The position numbers were made by a program, and so were the translations under genes. From Arthrobacter globiformis (lineage in GTDB: Bacteria > Actinomycetota > Actinomycetes > Actinomycetales > Micrococcaceae): a stretch of 64,000 nucleotides of DNA. The notes below the pieces were generated by a model that saw only the letters and a list, made by a program, of their open reading frames with translations, searched no databases and had not been told where the DNA came from. This document shows, one piece after another, positions 38,450-47,485 of this stretch; within the stretch, counting starts at the first letter, position 1, and every line of letters begins with the position of its first letter. The stretch lies in contig NZ_JAUSZX010000001.1 of assembly GCF_030818015.1 (NCBI RefSeq), positions 1 through 64,000 of the forward strand, read 5' to 3'.

Positions 38450-39787
38450 ATGAGCAACGAAGCTCTAAAAATGCGGGGGCACGTCCACGGCACCAAGGAC
38501 GCCAGGCGGGTCGCCATCGGCTCGGGCGTCGGCGCTGTAATCGAGACGTACGACTTCATCGGCTTCGGCACAGCGGCCGCCCTGTACTTCGGAACTGCCT
38601 TCTTCCCCACCGGGGACCCGGTCACCGGAACGCTCGCCGCCTTTGCCACGCTCGGCGTCGGCTTCGCGGCCCGGCCGCTGGGCGGCATCATCGGCGGACA
38701 CCTGGGCGACAAGGTAGGACGCAAGCCCGTCCTGGTGGCCTCCCTGATCCTCATGGGCGTGGCCACGTTCCTCATCGGCCTCCTGCCCACCTACAGCCAG
38801 GTGGGGCTGCTGGCTCCGGCGCTGCTGGTGTTCGTCCGCATCGTCCAGGGCTTGGCCTTCGGCGCCGAGTGGGGCGGAGCCATCCTGATGAGCTACGAGC
38901 ACGCGCCGTGGAAGTCCAAGGGCAAGTTCACTGGTATCGTCCAGGCCGGCTTCCCCGTGGGCCTGCTGCTGGCCAACCTGGTGTTTCTGGTCAGCGTGAA
39001 CCTCGGTGGCGAGCTCGCCTGGCGTGTTCCCTTCCTCGCCAGCATTGTGCTGGTGGTAGTCGGCCTGATTATCCGTTCCAAGGTTCCCGAGTCCCCGGTC
39101 TTCGATGAGGTCAAGGACAGCGGCGCCATCGTCAAGTCCCCGATCGTGGAGGTCATCAAGACCGACTGGCGCAGCATCGTGAAGGGAATCGGCCTGCGCG
39201 TCGCCGAGACCGCCGGTTACGCCGTGTCCATCACGTACATGATTTCCTACCTGAACACCCAGCACCTGGCCGACAAGACCCAGACCCTGGTGGCCCTGTG
39301 CATCGCGTCCGCGATCGGCATCTTCGCCACCCAGGCGTGGGCCCGCCTGACCGACAGGATCGGCCGCCGCCCGGTCTACGTCTGGTCCACGGCCTTCGCC
39401 GTCCTGTTCGCTGTTCCGATGTTCCTGCTGGTCAACACCGGCCTGTTCGTCTTCATCATCGCCACCATCGTCATCTCCTACGCTGTCTGCCAGAATTCCC
39501 TTGCCGGAGCCCAGGGCGCATGGTTCCCCGAACTCTTCCAGGCCAAGACCCGGGCGTCCGGCGCTTCGCTCGCCTACCAGATCTCCGCCATGGTCTCGGG
39601 CTTCACCCCGTTCATCACCACCTTGCTGTTCGTCAGCTTCGGCTGGATGGGCCCGGCCCTGCTGTTCGGTCTCTACGCGGCTATCGGCCTCTGGGCAGCC
39701 ATCGCCACCCGGGAAACCTGGGGCAAGCGGGAACGGCACCTCGCCGATGAAGCCACCAAAAACACACCTCAGTCGGTGGATGCCTGA
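38450..39787 (+). CDS. MFS transporter, metabolite:H+ symporter (MHS) type
   Basis: The 445-residue carrier has 12 membrane segments. It has MHS-family traits: an N-terminal GAVIETYDFIGFG helix, the loop 2-3 motif GGIIGGHLGDKVGRKPVL and RIVQGLAFGAEWGGAIL. Known relatives carry shikimate, citrate, proline/betaine or other acids, so the imported substrate may be a sugar acid. ATG at 38450 was chosen because GGGAACC precedes it and the operators O1-O3 lie upstream; the longer frame would read through them. It overlaps the transketolase start by one base (TGATG). Confidence 0.88.
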   Translation: MSNEALKMRGHVHGTKDARRVAIGSGVGAVIETYDFIGFGTAAALYFGTAFFPTGDPVTGTLAAFATLGVGFAARPLGGIIGGHLGDKVGRKPVLVASLILMGVATFLIGLLPTYSQVGLLAPALLVFVRIVQGLAFGAEWGGAILMSYEHAPWKSKGKFTGIVQAGFPVGLLLANLVFLVSVNLGGELAWRVPFLASIVLVVVGLIIRSKVPESPVFDEVKDSGAIVKSPIVEVIKTDWRSIVKGIGLRVAETAGYAVSITYMISYLNTQHLADKTQTLVALCIASAIGIFATQAWARLTDRIGRRPVYVWSTAFAVLFAVPMFLLVNTGLFVFIIATIVISYAVCQNSLAGAQGAWFPELFQAKTRASGASLAYQISAMVSGFTPFITTLLFVSFGWMGPALLFGLYAAIGLWAAIATRETWGKRERHLADEATKNTPQSVDA

Positions 39788-40719
39788 TGACCGCCGTCCG
39801 CGAAGCCACCCCGCCGCAACTGCACACCCAAGAACTCCCCGAGAAGGAACGAATGACCCTGGAAACTGCCGCCGAACGACTTGAGCGGGTCAGTGCCGCC
39901 GCCTACCGGATCCGGCACCACGCCCTGAACATGGGCGAGGTGCAGGGTCAGGGCTACGTGGGCCAGGCCCTCGGCGCAGCGGACATGCTCGCCGTCGTGT
40001 ACGCCGATCAGCTCCGCTACCGCGCGGAGGACCCGCACTGGGAGGGCCGCGACCGGTTCCTGCTCTCCACCGGGCATTACGCCATCGGTCACTACGCCGC
40101 CCTTGCCGAGGCCGGCATCATCCCCGAATCCGAGCTCGAAACCTACGGCTCCGACGACTCCCGGCTCCCCATGTCCGGCATGTCCACCTACACCCCCGGC
40201 ATGGAAATCTCCGGCGGCTCCCTGGGCCACGGACTGACCATCGCCGTCGGCATGGCCCTGGGCCTGCGCTACCAGGGCTCCGGCGCCAGGATCTACAACT
40301 TCCTCTCGGATGGGGAACTGGACGAAGGCTCCACCTGGGAAGCAGCAATGGGCGCGCACCACCACCAGCTCGGCAACCTGACCGCCATGGTGGATATCAA
40401 CGCCCTGCAGGCCGACGGCAAGACCGACACCGTGCTGCGCACCGAACCGATCACCGAAAAATGGGAAGCCGCCGGCTGGTACACCCAGCGGGTGGACGGC
40501 AACGATATGGCCGCGCTGCTCGTCGCGTTCGACAACGCCGCAGCACAGGCCGCCACCAGCGGACGCCCCGCCGTGATCCTCTGTGACACGAAGGTGGGGC
40601 GCGGCGTGCCGCTGCTGGAGGAACGGGAAAAGGCGCACTTCATGCGCATCGAAGAACACGAATGGCCGCTCTGCCGCGAGCAGTTGACTGCAGGATACGA
40701 AGGAAAGGCCGCCCGATGA
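39787..40719 (+). CDS. Transketolase, N-terminal subunit
   Basis: The 310-residue protein is the thiamine-diphosphate-binding half of a split transketolase. It has GYVGQALGAADMLAVVY, LSTGHYAIGHYAAL, GGSLGHGLTIAVGMALG, and the ThDP/Mg motif LSDGELDEGSTWEA (Gly-Asp-Gly variant SDGE) with NALQADG. It needs the C-terminal partner encoded directly downstream with an ATGA overlap. Together they should move two-carbon ketol groups. The first 25 residues are an extension. Confidence 0.9.
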   Translation: MTAVREATPPQLHTQELPEKERMTLETAAERLERVSAAAYRIRHHALNMGEVQGQGYVGQALGAADMLAVVYADQLRYRAEDPHWEGRDRFLLSTGHYAIGHYAALAEAGIIPESELETYGSDDSRLPMSGMSTYTPGMEISGGSLGHGLTIAVGMALGLRYQGSGARIYNFLSDGELDEGSTWEAAMGAHHHQLGNLTAMVDINALQADGKTDTVLRTEPITEKWEAAGWYTQRVDGNDMAALLVAFDNAAAQAATSGRPAVILCDTKVGRGVPLLEEREKAHFMRIEEHEWPLCREQLTAGYEGKAAR

Positions 40720-41753
40720 GCACCACCACAGCAGCCAAGGGCACCGCAGTGAAGGCCACCGCCGGAACAGGCACCGCGCCCAAGCTCAAGACCTCGGCCA
40801 TGATCGCGTCCTTCGCCGACCCGGGCCAGAAAACCACCTCCGCCCCGTTCGGGCATGCACTCGTCAAGGCCGCGCAGGAGAACGACAAGATCGTCGGCCT
40901 CACCGCGGACCTGGGCAAGTACACGGACATGCATATCTTCGCGCAGGCCTTCCCGGAGCGGTTCTTCCAGATGGGCATGGCCGAGCAGCTCCTCTTCGGC
41001 GCAGCCGCGGGCCTTGCAGAAACCGGCCTGGTGCCGTTCGCCTCCACCTATTCCGTGTTCGCTGCCCGCCGCGCCTACGACTTCCTCTGCCTGGACGCGG
41101 CCGAGCCCAACCTCAACGTCAACATCGTGGGCGGCCTCCCCGGACTCACCACCGGATACGGCCCCAGCCACCAGGCCACCGAGGACATGGCGATCTTCCG
41201 CGGCATGCCCAACCTGACCATCGTGGACCCGTGCGACTCCATCGACATCGAACAGGCCGTCCCGCAACTGGCCGCCAGCGAAGGACCCACGTACCTGCGC
41301 CTGCTGCGCGGCAACGTGCCCACGGTCCTGGACGAGTACGACTACACCTTCGAACTCGGCAAGGCCAAGGTCCTGCGCGGGGGCAACGACGTCGTCTTCG
41401 TCTCCAGCGGCCTCATGACCATGCGTGCCCTCCAGGCAGCCAAGGCTCTGGCTGAACACAACGTGGATGTCGCCGTCGTCCACACCCCCACCATCAAGCC
41501 GTTCGACGCGGAAACCGTCCTGGCCGAGATCAACACCGACCGGCTCGCCGTGACCCTGGAGAACCACAGCGTGGTGGGCGGGCTGTTCGAAACCGTCGCC
41601 TCGGCCGTGGTGACCGCCGGCCTCGGCAAGCGCGTGGTGCCGGTGGCGCTGCCCGACGCATTCCTCGACGCCGGGGCCCTGCCGACGCTGCACGAGCGCT
41701 ACGGCCTGTCCGTGCAGCGGATCGTCGCCAAGGTGCTTGCCGAGCTCGGCTAA
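40716..41753 (+). CDS. Transketolase, C-terminal subunit
   Basis: The 345-residue protein carries the pyrimidine-binding domain (about 35-205; MGMAEQLLFGAAAGLAETG holds the conserved Glu) and the C-terminal transketolase domain (about 215-340). KYTDMHIFAQAFPERFFQ and GYGPSHQATEDMAIFRGMP are family blocks. It overlaps the N-subunit gene by four bases. The first 35 residues are Ala/Thr/Lys-rich. The pair has no kinase or phosphate-sugar gene nearby, so a free sugar or hydroxypyruvate may be the donor; that is inference. Confidence 0.9.
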   Translation: MSTTTAAKGTAVKATAGTGTAPKLKTSAMIASFADPGQKTTSAPFGHALVKAAQENDKIVGLTADLGKYTDMHIFAQAFPERFFQMGMAEQLLFGAAAGLAETGLVPFASTYSVFAARRAYDFLCLDAAEPNLNVNIVGGLPGLTTGYGPSHQATEDMAIFRGMPNLTIVDPCDSIDIEQAVPQLAASEGPTYLRLLRGNVPTVLDEYDYTFELGKAKVLRGGNDVVFVSSGLMTMRALQAAKALAEHNVDVAVVHTPTIKPFDAETVLAEINTDRLAVTLENHSVVGGLFETVASAVVTAGLGKRVVPVALPDAFLDAGALPTLHERYGLSVQRIVAKVLAELG

Positions 41754-41845
41754 GTCCGGCTTCGGCTCCGCTAGGCACGGCCGCGGTAGGAGCGCCGGTA
41801 CAACCTGGACCAGCGCTCCTGCCGTGGCATCATTGTTAACACGGC

Positions 41846-41859
41846 GACTGTAAACAGTC
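41846..41859. promoter_or_regulatory. GntR operator candidate O4 (autoregulation)
   Basis: GACTGTAAACAGTC has full seven-base arms apart from one central base. It lies 24 bases upstream of the GntR start. A half-like TTGTTAACA lies just before it at 41833-41841. Confidence 0.65.
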
Positions 41860-41883
41860 GACCTCTGACCTTGGGAGAATCCG

Positions 41884-42540
41884 ATGGCCGCGACAGCAAC
41901 CCTGCTGGGACTGGAAAAGAAAAGCCTTCGCGAGCAGGCGGTGGCGGCGTTGCGCACTGCCATCACCAGCGGAGCGCTTGAGCCCGGCCGCCATTTGGTG
42001 GAAACCGAGCTGTCCGAGATGCTGCAGATCAGCCGTGGAACGCTCCGGGAGGCTTTGCGGCAACTCCAGCAGGAGGGCCTCATCTCCGCGGGCGCCCGCG
42101 GCCGGTTGTCGGTCCGCCACCTGGATGCCAAGGAAATCCGCGACATTTACTCCGTCCGCGCGGCCCTTGAATCCCTGGCGGCCCGCACGCTGTGCGAACT
42201 GCCCGACCGCCAGCACGTCATCGGGTCCCTCCGCGCGGCCATCCAGGCCATGGAGGCAGCCACCCACGGCAGCATGGAGGAGCGGGTCGAATCCGACCTC
42301 GACTTCCACCGCACCATGTGCCGCCTCACCGGCAACGAGACCCTGCTGCATTCGTGGGAATCCCTGGAGGGCTCCATCCGGATGTCCATCATGTTCGCCG
42401 GCCTCGAAAAGGGCGTGCGGAACATGAGCGTGGACCGGCACAACGACATCGTCGCCGCCATCGAAACCGGGGACGCCACCCTGGCCCGCAACACCATCCG
42501 CGAACACATGGACTCCGCGGCGGCCGTCCTCGTCGCCTAG
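41884..42540 (+). CDS. GntR-family regulator (FCD/FadR type) of the sugar cluster
   Basis: The 218-residue protein has an N-terminal winged helix (about 12-75; GRHLVETELSEMLQISRGTL, REALRQLQQEGLI) and a C-terminal FCD ligand domain with metal histidines in DLDFHRTM and VDRHNDIV. It is the last plus-strand gene of the cluster. The same palindrome occurs before it and in the isomerase-transporter gap, so it most likely controls both arms and itself. Confidence 0.88.
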   Translation: MAATATLLGLEKKSLREQAVAALRTAITSGALEPGRHLVETELSEMLQISRGTLREALRQLQQEGLISAGARGRLSVRHLDAKEIRDIYSVRAALESLAARTLCELPDRQHVIGSLRAAIQAMEAATHGSMEERVESDLDFHRTMCRLTGNETLLHSWESLEGSIRMSIMFAGLEKGVRNMSVDRHNDIVAAIETGDATLARNTIREHMDSAAAVLVA

Positions 42541-42666
42541 GCTCGGCGAGTCCGGTCCGACACGCCCGAAGCGGGTTTAGCCAGCAACAGCCCTGGGTAT
42601 CTGAATCAGTGCAGCGCAGGGACTCACTGGTCTTGACCGACTTCTGGCTTCGGAAAGGCGGTGGTC

Positions 42667-43563
42667 ATGGATCGCCACACATCTGCCACCTGGGCCTCGG
42701 GCCAAACAGCCCGCGACCCTGCCCTCGACGTCCTCATCCCCACCTGCAACCGGCCCGCAGAACTGGCCGTCACTCTGGCCGGCCTCGCAGCGCAGAGCGG
42801 ACCGGCCTTCCGGCTGGTGGTCAGTGACCAGTCGGACGGACCGCCGGCCTGGGAGCTTCCAGCGGCAGCCAGCCTGGTCCGTGTCCTCCGTGCGCAGGGA
42901 ACGCCAGTTGAGCTGCACCGCCACCTGCCGCGGCGCGGCCTCGCCGAACACCGCCAGTTTGCGCTGGAGCAGGTGCGGGCGGACAAAGTGTTGTTCCTCG
43001 ATGACGATGTTTGGTTGGAGCCGGGGGCTCTGGCCAGGATGAGTGATGCGCTCGATGCCCTGGGCTGCGGCTTTGTGGGCATGGCCCCTCAGGGCCTCTC
43101 CTTTTTGAGTGACCGGCGTCCGGAGCAGACCGTCACCTTCGCACCGTGGGAGGGACCCGTGACTCCGGAGCGCATCCGTCCCGATGAGGAGGGCTTCCAG
43201 CGCTGGCCACTGCACAGCGCAGCAAACCTGGCCCACCTGAGCGCCGAACTGGGGCTGGCGCCAGGGGAGTGGATTCCGTACAAGGTGGCCTGGCTGGGAG
43301 GGTGCACCATGTTCCGCCGCCAGGCCCTGGAGGAAGCCGGCGGTTTTCAGTTCTGGGCGCAGCTGCCGCCAGAGCACTGCGGCGAGGACGTCGTGGTCCA
43401 GTGGCGGGTAATGGAGACGTCCGGCGGCGCGGGCATCCTTCCTACTGGAGCGGTCCACCTGGAATCCCCCACCACCGTTACAGACCGCCGCGTGGAGGCC
43501 TTCGACGTCGTGCTGGCGGACAACCCCAACGATGCACAGCAACAACTAGCCGAAAGGAACTGA
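42667..43563 (+). CDS. Family 2 glycosyltransferase-like protein
   Basis: The 298-residue protein has the GT-A start DVLIPTCNRPAELAVTLAGL and the DXD-like metal motif VLFLDDDVWLEPGALARM, then a conserved WLGGCTMFRRQALEEAGGF block. It lacks membrane segments. Acceptor and sugar are unknown. ATG at 42667 is preferred over GTG two codons earlier. A DUF2795 gene follows after one base, probably in the same transcript. Confidence 0.75.
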   Translation: MDRHTSATWASGQTARDPALDVLIPTCNRPAELAVTLAGLAAQSGPAFRLVVSDQSDGPPAWELPAAASLVRVLRAQGTPVELHRHLPRRGLAEHRQFALEQVRADKVLFLDDDVWLEPGALARMSDALDALGCGFVGMAPQGLSFLSDRRPEQTVTFAPWEGPVTPERIRPDEEGFQRWPLHSAANLAHLSAELGLAPGEWIPYKVAWLGGCTMFRRQALEEAGGFQFWAQLPPEHCGEDVVVQWRVMETSGGAGILPTGAVHLESPTTVTDRRVEAFDVVLADNPNDAQQQLAERN

Positions 43564-43564
43564 C

Positions 43565-43759
43565 ATGGCTGAAACACCCAACCCCATCCAGATCCAAAAG
43601 TTTCTGGGCGGGATCGACTATCCCGCCAGCCGGGAAACCCTCCTCTCCCGCGCCAAGGAGTCGGGCGCGGACACCAGTGTTCTGGATGCCCTCCAGAAAA
43701 TTCCCGATAAGGAATACGACAGTCCGACGGCGGTAAGTTCCGCCGTATCGGACGCCTAG
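43565..43759 (+). CDS. DUF2795 protein
   Basis: The 64-residue protein contains QIQKFLGGIDYPASRETLL, SGADTSVLDALQKIP and KEYDSPTAVSSAV, the DUF2795 pattern. The function is unknown. It is probably translated together with the glycosyltransferase gene in front (AAAGGAACTGAC before ATG). Confidence 0.85.
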   Translation: MAETPNPIQIQKFLGGIDYPASRETLLSRAKESGADTSVLDALQKIPDKEYDSPTAVSSAVSDA

Positions 43760-43794
43760 GTCCGCTGCGGGCCCGGCTATACTCGGCTGCAGTT

Positions 43795-44178
43795 ATGAGC
43801 AGCCTTCCCTTAGCCCCCAGCACCGTCCGCGTCGACGCGTGGCTGTGGGCCGTCCGCGCCTACAAGACAAGGTCCGCCGCCACCGCCGCGTGCCGCGCGG
43901 GGCATGTGCGCATCAACGGGAATCCGGCCAAGGCCTCGCAGTCACTGGTGCCCGGCGACACCGTCCGCGTCCGCCAGCCCGGCTACGAACGTATCCTCGA
44001 AGTGCGCAGGCTTATCGCCAAGCGCGTGGGTGCGGAGGCAGCCTCGCACTGCTTCACAGACCATACGCCTCCCCGGCCGGTGGCTCCGGCGCTTGGGCTG
44101 CCGCAGCGCGACCGCGGGACCGGCCGGCCCACCAAGAAGGACCGCCGCGAGATGGAGCGCCTGCGCGGCTTGGGCTGA
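43795..44178 (+). CDS. S4-domain RNA-binding protein (Hsp15-like)
   Basis: The 127-residue protein has an S4 domain in the first 75 residues (RVDAWLWAVRAYKTRSAAT, GHVRINGNPAKASQSLVPGD) and a basic C-terminal tail (TKKDRREMERLRGLG), as in Hsp15, which recycles stalled 50S subunits carrying nascent chains. A -10 TATACT lies 11 bases before the ATG and there is no Shine-Dalgarno, so the leader would be only about four bases. Confidence 0.85.
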   Translation: MSSLPLAPSTVRVDAWLWAVRAYKTRSAATAACRAGHVRINGNPAKASQSLVPGDTVRVRQPGYERILEVRRLIAKRVGAEAASHCFTDHTPPRPVAPALGLPQRDRGTGRPTKKDRREMERLRGLG

Positions 44179-44203
44179 CAGGGCGGTTTGGACTGCCGGC
44201 GCC

Positions 44204-44857
44204 TCAGTCCTTGACCTGCTCGCGGCCGTCCCGCACCTCGAACTCCCCCACCTCCAGGTCAGCTGCACCGAAGGCAGCGGGCAGCAGGGTCAGGTGCACC
44301 GCTCCTGACGACGTTGCCTTGCTCCCGGCAAGGGTAAATGCCGACGGCGTGACGCCGGGTTCGAAGAGCCGCTTGCCCTGGCCGAGGACCACCGGGAAGA
44401 TGATTAGCCGGTATTCGTCCACGAGGCCGGCATCGTGCAGGGCACGGACCAGCCTGTAGCTGCCGTGGACCTGGAGCTCCCTGCCGGGGGTTGTTTTGAG
44501 GTCGTCAACGGCCTCGAGGAAGTTCGCGGGGAGGATGGTGGTGTTGTTCCACGTCGCTTCGGTGAGCGTTGAGGACACCACGTACTTGGGCAGGCTGTTG
44601 AGCGCCTTGGCTACGGCGTCGTCCGGGTCAGTGACCTGCTCCCAGTACGGCTGGAACATCTGGTAGGTCGTGCGGCCCAGAAGAATGGCGTCGGCTTCGG
44701 CGAACCACCCATTCACGATCCTGCCCATGTCCTCGTCGAAGAGCGGCACCACCCAGCCGCCGAATTCGAAGCCCCCGCTGGCGTCCTCGTCCCTGCCGCC
44801 CGGGGCCTGCATGACGCCGTCGAGGCTCACGAAGGTGTGGACGGTGAGTTTCATCAT
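44204..44857 (-). CDS. Dihydrofolate-reductase-like (RibD C-terminal) protein
   Basis: The 217-residue protein starts MKLTVHTFVSLDGVMQAPGG and has the family blocks AILLGRTTYQMFQPYW, LPKYVVSSTL and VHGSYRLVRALHDAGLVDEY. It is an NADPH-binding reductase of the YyaP/YwjB type. The substrate is unknown. It overlaps the stop of the DUF4389 gene and ends a three-gene unit. Confidence 0.88.
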   Translation of the reverse strand: MMKLTVHTFVSLDGVMQAPGGRDEDASGGFEFGGWVVPLFDEDMGRIVNGWFAEADAILLGRTTYQMFQPYWEQVTDPDDAVAKALNSLPKYVVSSTLTEATWNNTTILPANFLEAVDDLKTTPGRELQVHGSYRLVRALHDAGLVDEYRLIIFPVVLGQGKRLFEPGVTPSAFTLAGSKATSSGAVHLTLLPAAFGAADLEVGEFEVRDGREQVKD

Positions 44858-46581
44858 GGCCCTCCCGGTGGAGTGGTTTGTGGACTGGCGGCCGGGGGCT
44901 CGCCCGGATCGGCGGGGCCCATGTCGAGCCGGAACGGAGGATACTCGTCCCGCATCAGCACGACGTATGCCAGGACGCGGTAAACCCAGCGGTTGAGGCC
45001 GATGAGCAGGTCGAACAGGCTCCGGAGGTATCTGCCGGTGAACAGCAGGATGACGCCGGCAATGAAGGCCAGCAGCGAGAGCAGGGAGATAGCGTTGCCT
45101 GCCGAGTAGCGGCCGGCACCTGCGAAGTCGTCATCCGACGCAGCCACCCAGGTACGCGTGGATCCCGCGAGCGCGCCCACAATCAGGAGGTGGGGGATGG
45201 CGAGCAGCCAGGACTTCACCAGCACCAGGCCGCGCGACAGATGGTCCGGATAGTCCACCTCAAAGTCGGCCGGGTAGTCGGTGCGGGCCAGGGTGAAGGG
45301 CGGGTAGCGATCCGTGCCGATCGCCGTGAAGGCGTAGAAGGACACCCGCCAGCTCCAGCGCAGCACGCCCACATTGAAGTTGAACAGTGAGTGCGGGTAG
45401 CGGGCGGTAAACAGGATCGCGAACCACGCCACGATGCTGGTAACGATAAGTGCGAACCAGAGGAAGAACAGAACGATCAGGTGCGGGATGGCCAGGAACC
45501 ATTTGACCAGCCACATCCACCGGGACAGCGCCGGGTCCACATGGCCGGTCAGGCGGGCCGGGTACCTCGGGTTCTCCAAAAGGTCGACGACGGCGGGAGG
45601 CGGCGGTGCGCCCGCCCCGCCGCCGGGGGCGGGATAGCCAGGCGCCGGATAGCCGGGAGCCGGGTACGAAGCCGGTTGCATGCCTGGTGGCACAGGCGCG
45701 GTCCCCGGTGGCACTCCTGCGTTCCCGGGCGGAACGCCTGCATTTCCGCCCGCGACGGCAGAACTGGCGAACGGACCCGTGGCGCCGGCAGCGGCGGGAG
45801 GTCCCGTCGTCGGGGTTTCCACTGGCGGAGCCTGGCCCGCGAGCGGATGGCCAGGCGGATAGCGGCCGGGGTGGTACTGGCCCGGGGGAAGGTGCGGCGG
45901 CGGCCCGTGGCGTCCCAACCCCATGGCGCCTGCAACGATCAGGGGCACGCCGACAACCAGCAGAACAATCCCGGCGATAAGCAGCCACAGGAACAGCGGC
46001 CAGAGCAAGTCGGAGCGGACGCCGGCCTGCAGATCCACGGAAACCGGAGCGGTGGCGTCGGCGTTCATGATCACCACCGTCCAGCTGCCGGGAAGGATGT
46101 TCCATCTGAGTTCCTGCGTACCGGTGCCCTCTGCGGACGCGACCCAGAAATTCTGGGTTCCGGGGCGGGCAGGGGACCGCGTCCCGGGCACTTCGGTGTA
46201 ATCGACCCTGAAGGGCCGCAGATTCAGTTCCCGGATTTCGGAGCGCTTAACTCCGTCGAGATAGCGCGCCGCGTCCTGTTGCGGTGCGACGCCGATGAAG
46301 ATCCCTTTGCCCGGGCTGGCCCCCGATCCGCGGAGCAGGATGCTGCCGGCCGCGTCCGACGGGATGACGTCCGGCAGCCTGCCGCTGACCATGACGTCTA
46401 GTCCTGCCGAGGTGATGGCGGAGGACGCGGCGTCGAACCGGTGCGATTGCGTGGTGAAGTAGCCTTCGTCGCGCTGCTGGAAGTTGAGCCAGCCCACCCC
46501 GGCTGCGCCCGCCAGCAGCCCCACTCCCAGGAGCGCGGCGATTGTACCGAGGACGAGCATCACCATGCGGCCAGGTTTCAT
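44854..46581 (-). CDS. Membrane protein with two DUF4389 domains
   Basis: The 575-residue protein has a signal-anchor helix (7-30), an external domain (31-190), a second helix (about 195-220), a Pro/Gly-rich linker with the repeats NAGVPPG and YPAPG (about 225-335), and two DUF4389 segments. The first has WLVKWFLAIPHLIVLFFLW and the second LVLVKSWLLAIPHLLIVGAL; each is followed by RYPHSLFNF or RYLRSLFDL. The function is unknown. It overlaps the genes on both sides (ATGA type), so it is co-translated with the His-rich protein and the reductase. Confidence 0.8.
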   Translation of the reverse strand: MKPGRMVMLVLGTIAALLGVGLLAGAAGVGWLNFQQRDEGYFTTQSHRFDAASSAITSAGLDVMVSGRLPDVIPSDAAGSILLRGSGASPGKGIFIGVAPQQDAARYLDGVKRSEIRELNLRPFRVDYTEVPGTRSPARPGTQNFWVASAEGTGTQELRWNILPGSWTVVIMNADATAPVSVDLQAGVRSDLLWPLFLWLLIAGIVLLVVGVPLIVAGAMGLGRHGPPPHLPPGQYHPGRYPPGHPLAGQAPPVETPTTGPPAAAGATGPFASSAVAGGNAGVPPGNAGVPPGTAPVPPGMQPASYPAPGYPAPGYPAPGGGAGAPPPPAVVDLLENPRYPARLTGHVDPALSRWMWLVKWFLAIPHLIVLFFLWFALIVTSIVAWFAILFTARYPHSLFNFNVGVLRWSWRVSFYAFTAIGTDRYPPFTLARTDYPADFEVDYPDHLSRGLVLVKSWLLAIPHLLIVGALAGSTRTWVAASDDDFAGAGRYSAGNAISLLSLLAFIAGVILLFTGRYLRSLFDLLIGLNRWVYRVLAYVVLMRDEYPPFRLDMGPADPGEPPAASPQTTPPGGP

Positions 46582-47219
46582 GCCGGTTCCTTGTCTCGGA
46601 CCCTGCGGCGGGCTGCCACCCGTGGTTCGGCATCGCTGGGTTGGGCGGTGCCCGGTTCCACGGCAGTTGATTGGACGGCGCTTGATCGGACGGTGCGTGA
46701 TCGGGCCGTGCGTGATCGGGCGGCTGGTTGTTCGCCGCTGATTTGCTGGGTACTGCGGGCCTTGTCTTTGTGCTTGCCGTCCAGGTGCTGATTGTCTTTG
46801 TGCTTGCCGTCAGGATGCTTGTGGTCACCGTGTTTATGGTCGGGGTGCTTGTGGTCGGATTGTCTGTGGTCACCGTGCCCGTGAGTGAATGAAGGGTGCG
46901 CGTGGATGCCCGGCCGGGGGTCCAGAATGCTCAGCCGGCAGGGTTTTTCGGACGTGCCTTCGCCGCTGAGTTGGGTGAGCTGGGCGGGATCATGGAGCGC
47001 GGTGATGGTGTCCATGGCGGCACGGGCCATCGACAGGTCCAGAATGATTTCCTTGCCTGGCAGCAGAGTCCTGGCACGCCGCGCAACAACATATAGCGCC
47101 CGGCTGTTGGCCGGCGTCAGGGTTCCGCGGACCTCGATGCAGGCGCGCTCCATGTTCGCGTCGATGTGGACCACGACCTTGAGGCGGTGATGACTGGCAG
47201 TGATGTCCACAGCGCTCAC
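46578..47219 (-). CDS. STAS-like protein with histidine-rich tail
   Basis: The 213-residue protein has an N-terminal domain of about 95 residues that looks like a STAS/anti-sigma-antagonist fold (ACIEVRGTLTPANSRALYVV, IILDLSMARAAMDTITAL). A tail rich in His, Asp and Lys (about 108-152; repeats of DHKHPD and DGKHKD) and then an Arg/Ser/Thr/Ala stretch follow. The His-rich part could bind metal. The start is GTG. It is first in the unit with the DUF4389 gene and the reductase gene. Confidence 0.6.
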   Translation of the reverse strand: MSAVDITASHHRLKVVVHIDANMERACIEVRGTLTPANSRALYVVARRARTLLPGKEIILDLSMARAAMDTITALHDPAQLTQLSGEGTSEKPCRLSILDPRPGIHAHPSFTHGHGDHRQSDHKHPDHKHGDHKHPDGKHKDNQHLDGKHKDKARSTQQISGEQPAARSRTARSRTVRSSAVQSTAVEPGTAQPSDAEPRVAARRRVRDKEPA

Positions 47220-47450
47220 GTCCCCCGGCCGGGCAGTCGCTGCCCAAGTTGAATCGGCCGGAACGTATAAAGGGACCGGAAATTAAGGTTCATGTAGCCA
47301 ACGCCTCCCCGACTTCATTGTCGGAACCGTGTAACGTCCAGAATGCACCTTCTGTGCCAGCGCTGGGAAGAGGCGTTCCCGGCGGAGCTCTGACGGCGGC
47401 CAGGGACAGCGCACCAAGGAACGGTGCGAAAAGGAACGATGCAGCGCGAA

Positions 47451-47479
47451 TTGGTGCCGGCCGGAAACCTGCCTAGCCT
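47451..47479 (+). promoter_or_regulatory. Promoter of the amidohydrolase gene (leaderless)
   Basis: -35 TTGGTG (47451-47456), 17-base spacer, -10 TAGCCT (47474-47479). The ATG follows six bases later and no Shine-Dalgarno exists, so transcription should begin at or next to the start codon. Confidence 0.5.
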
Positions 47480-47485
47480 GTTCGT

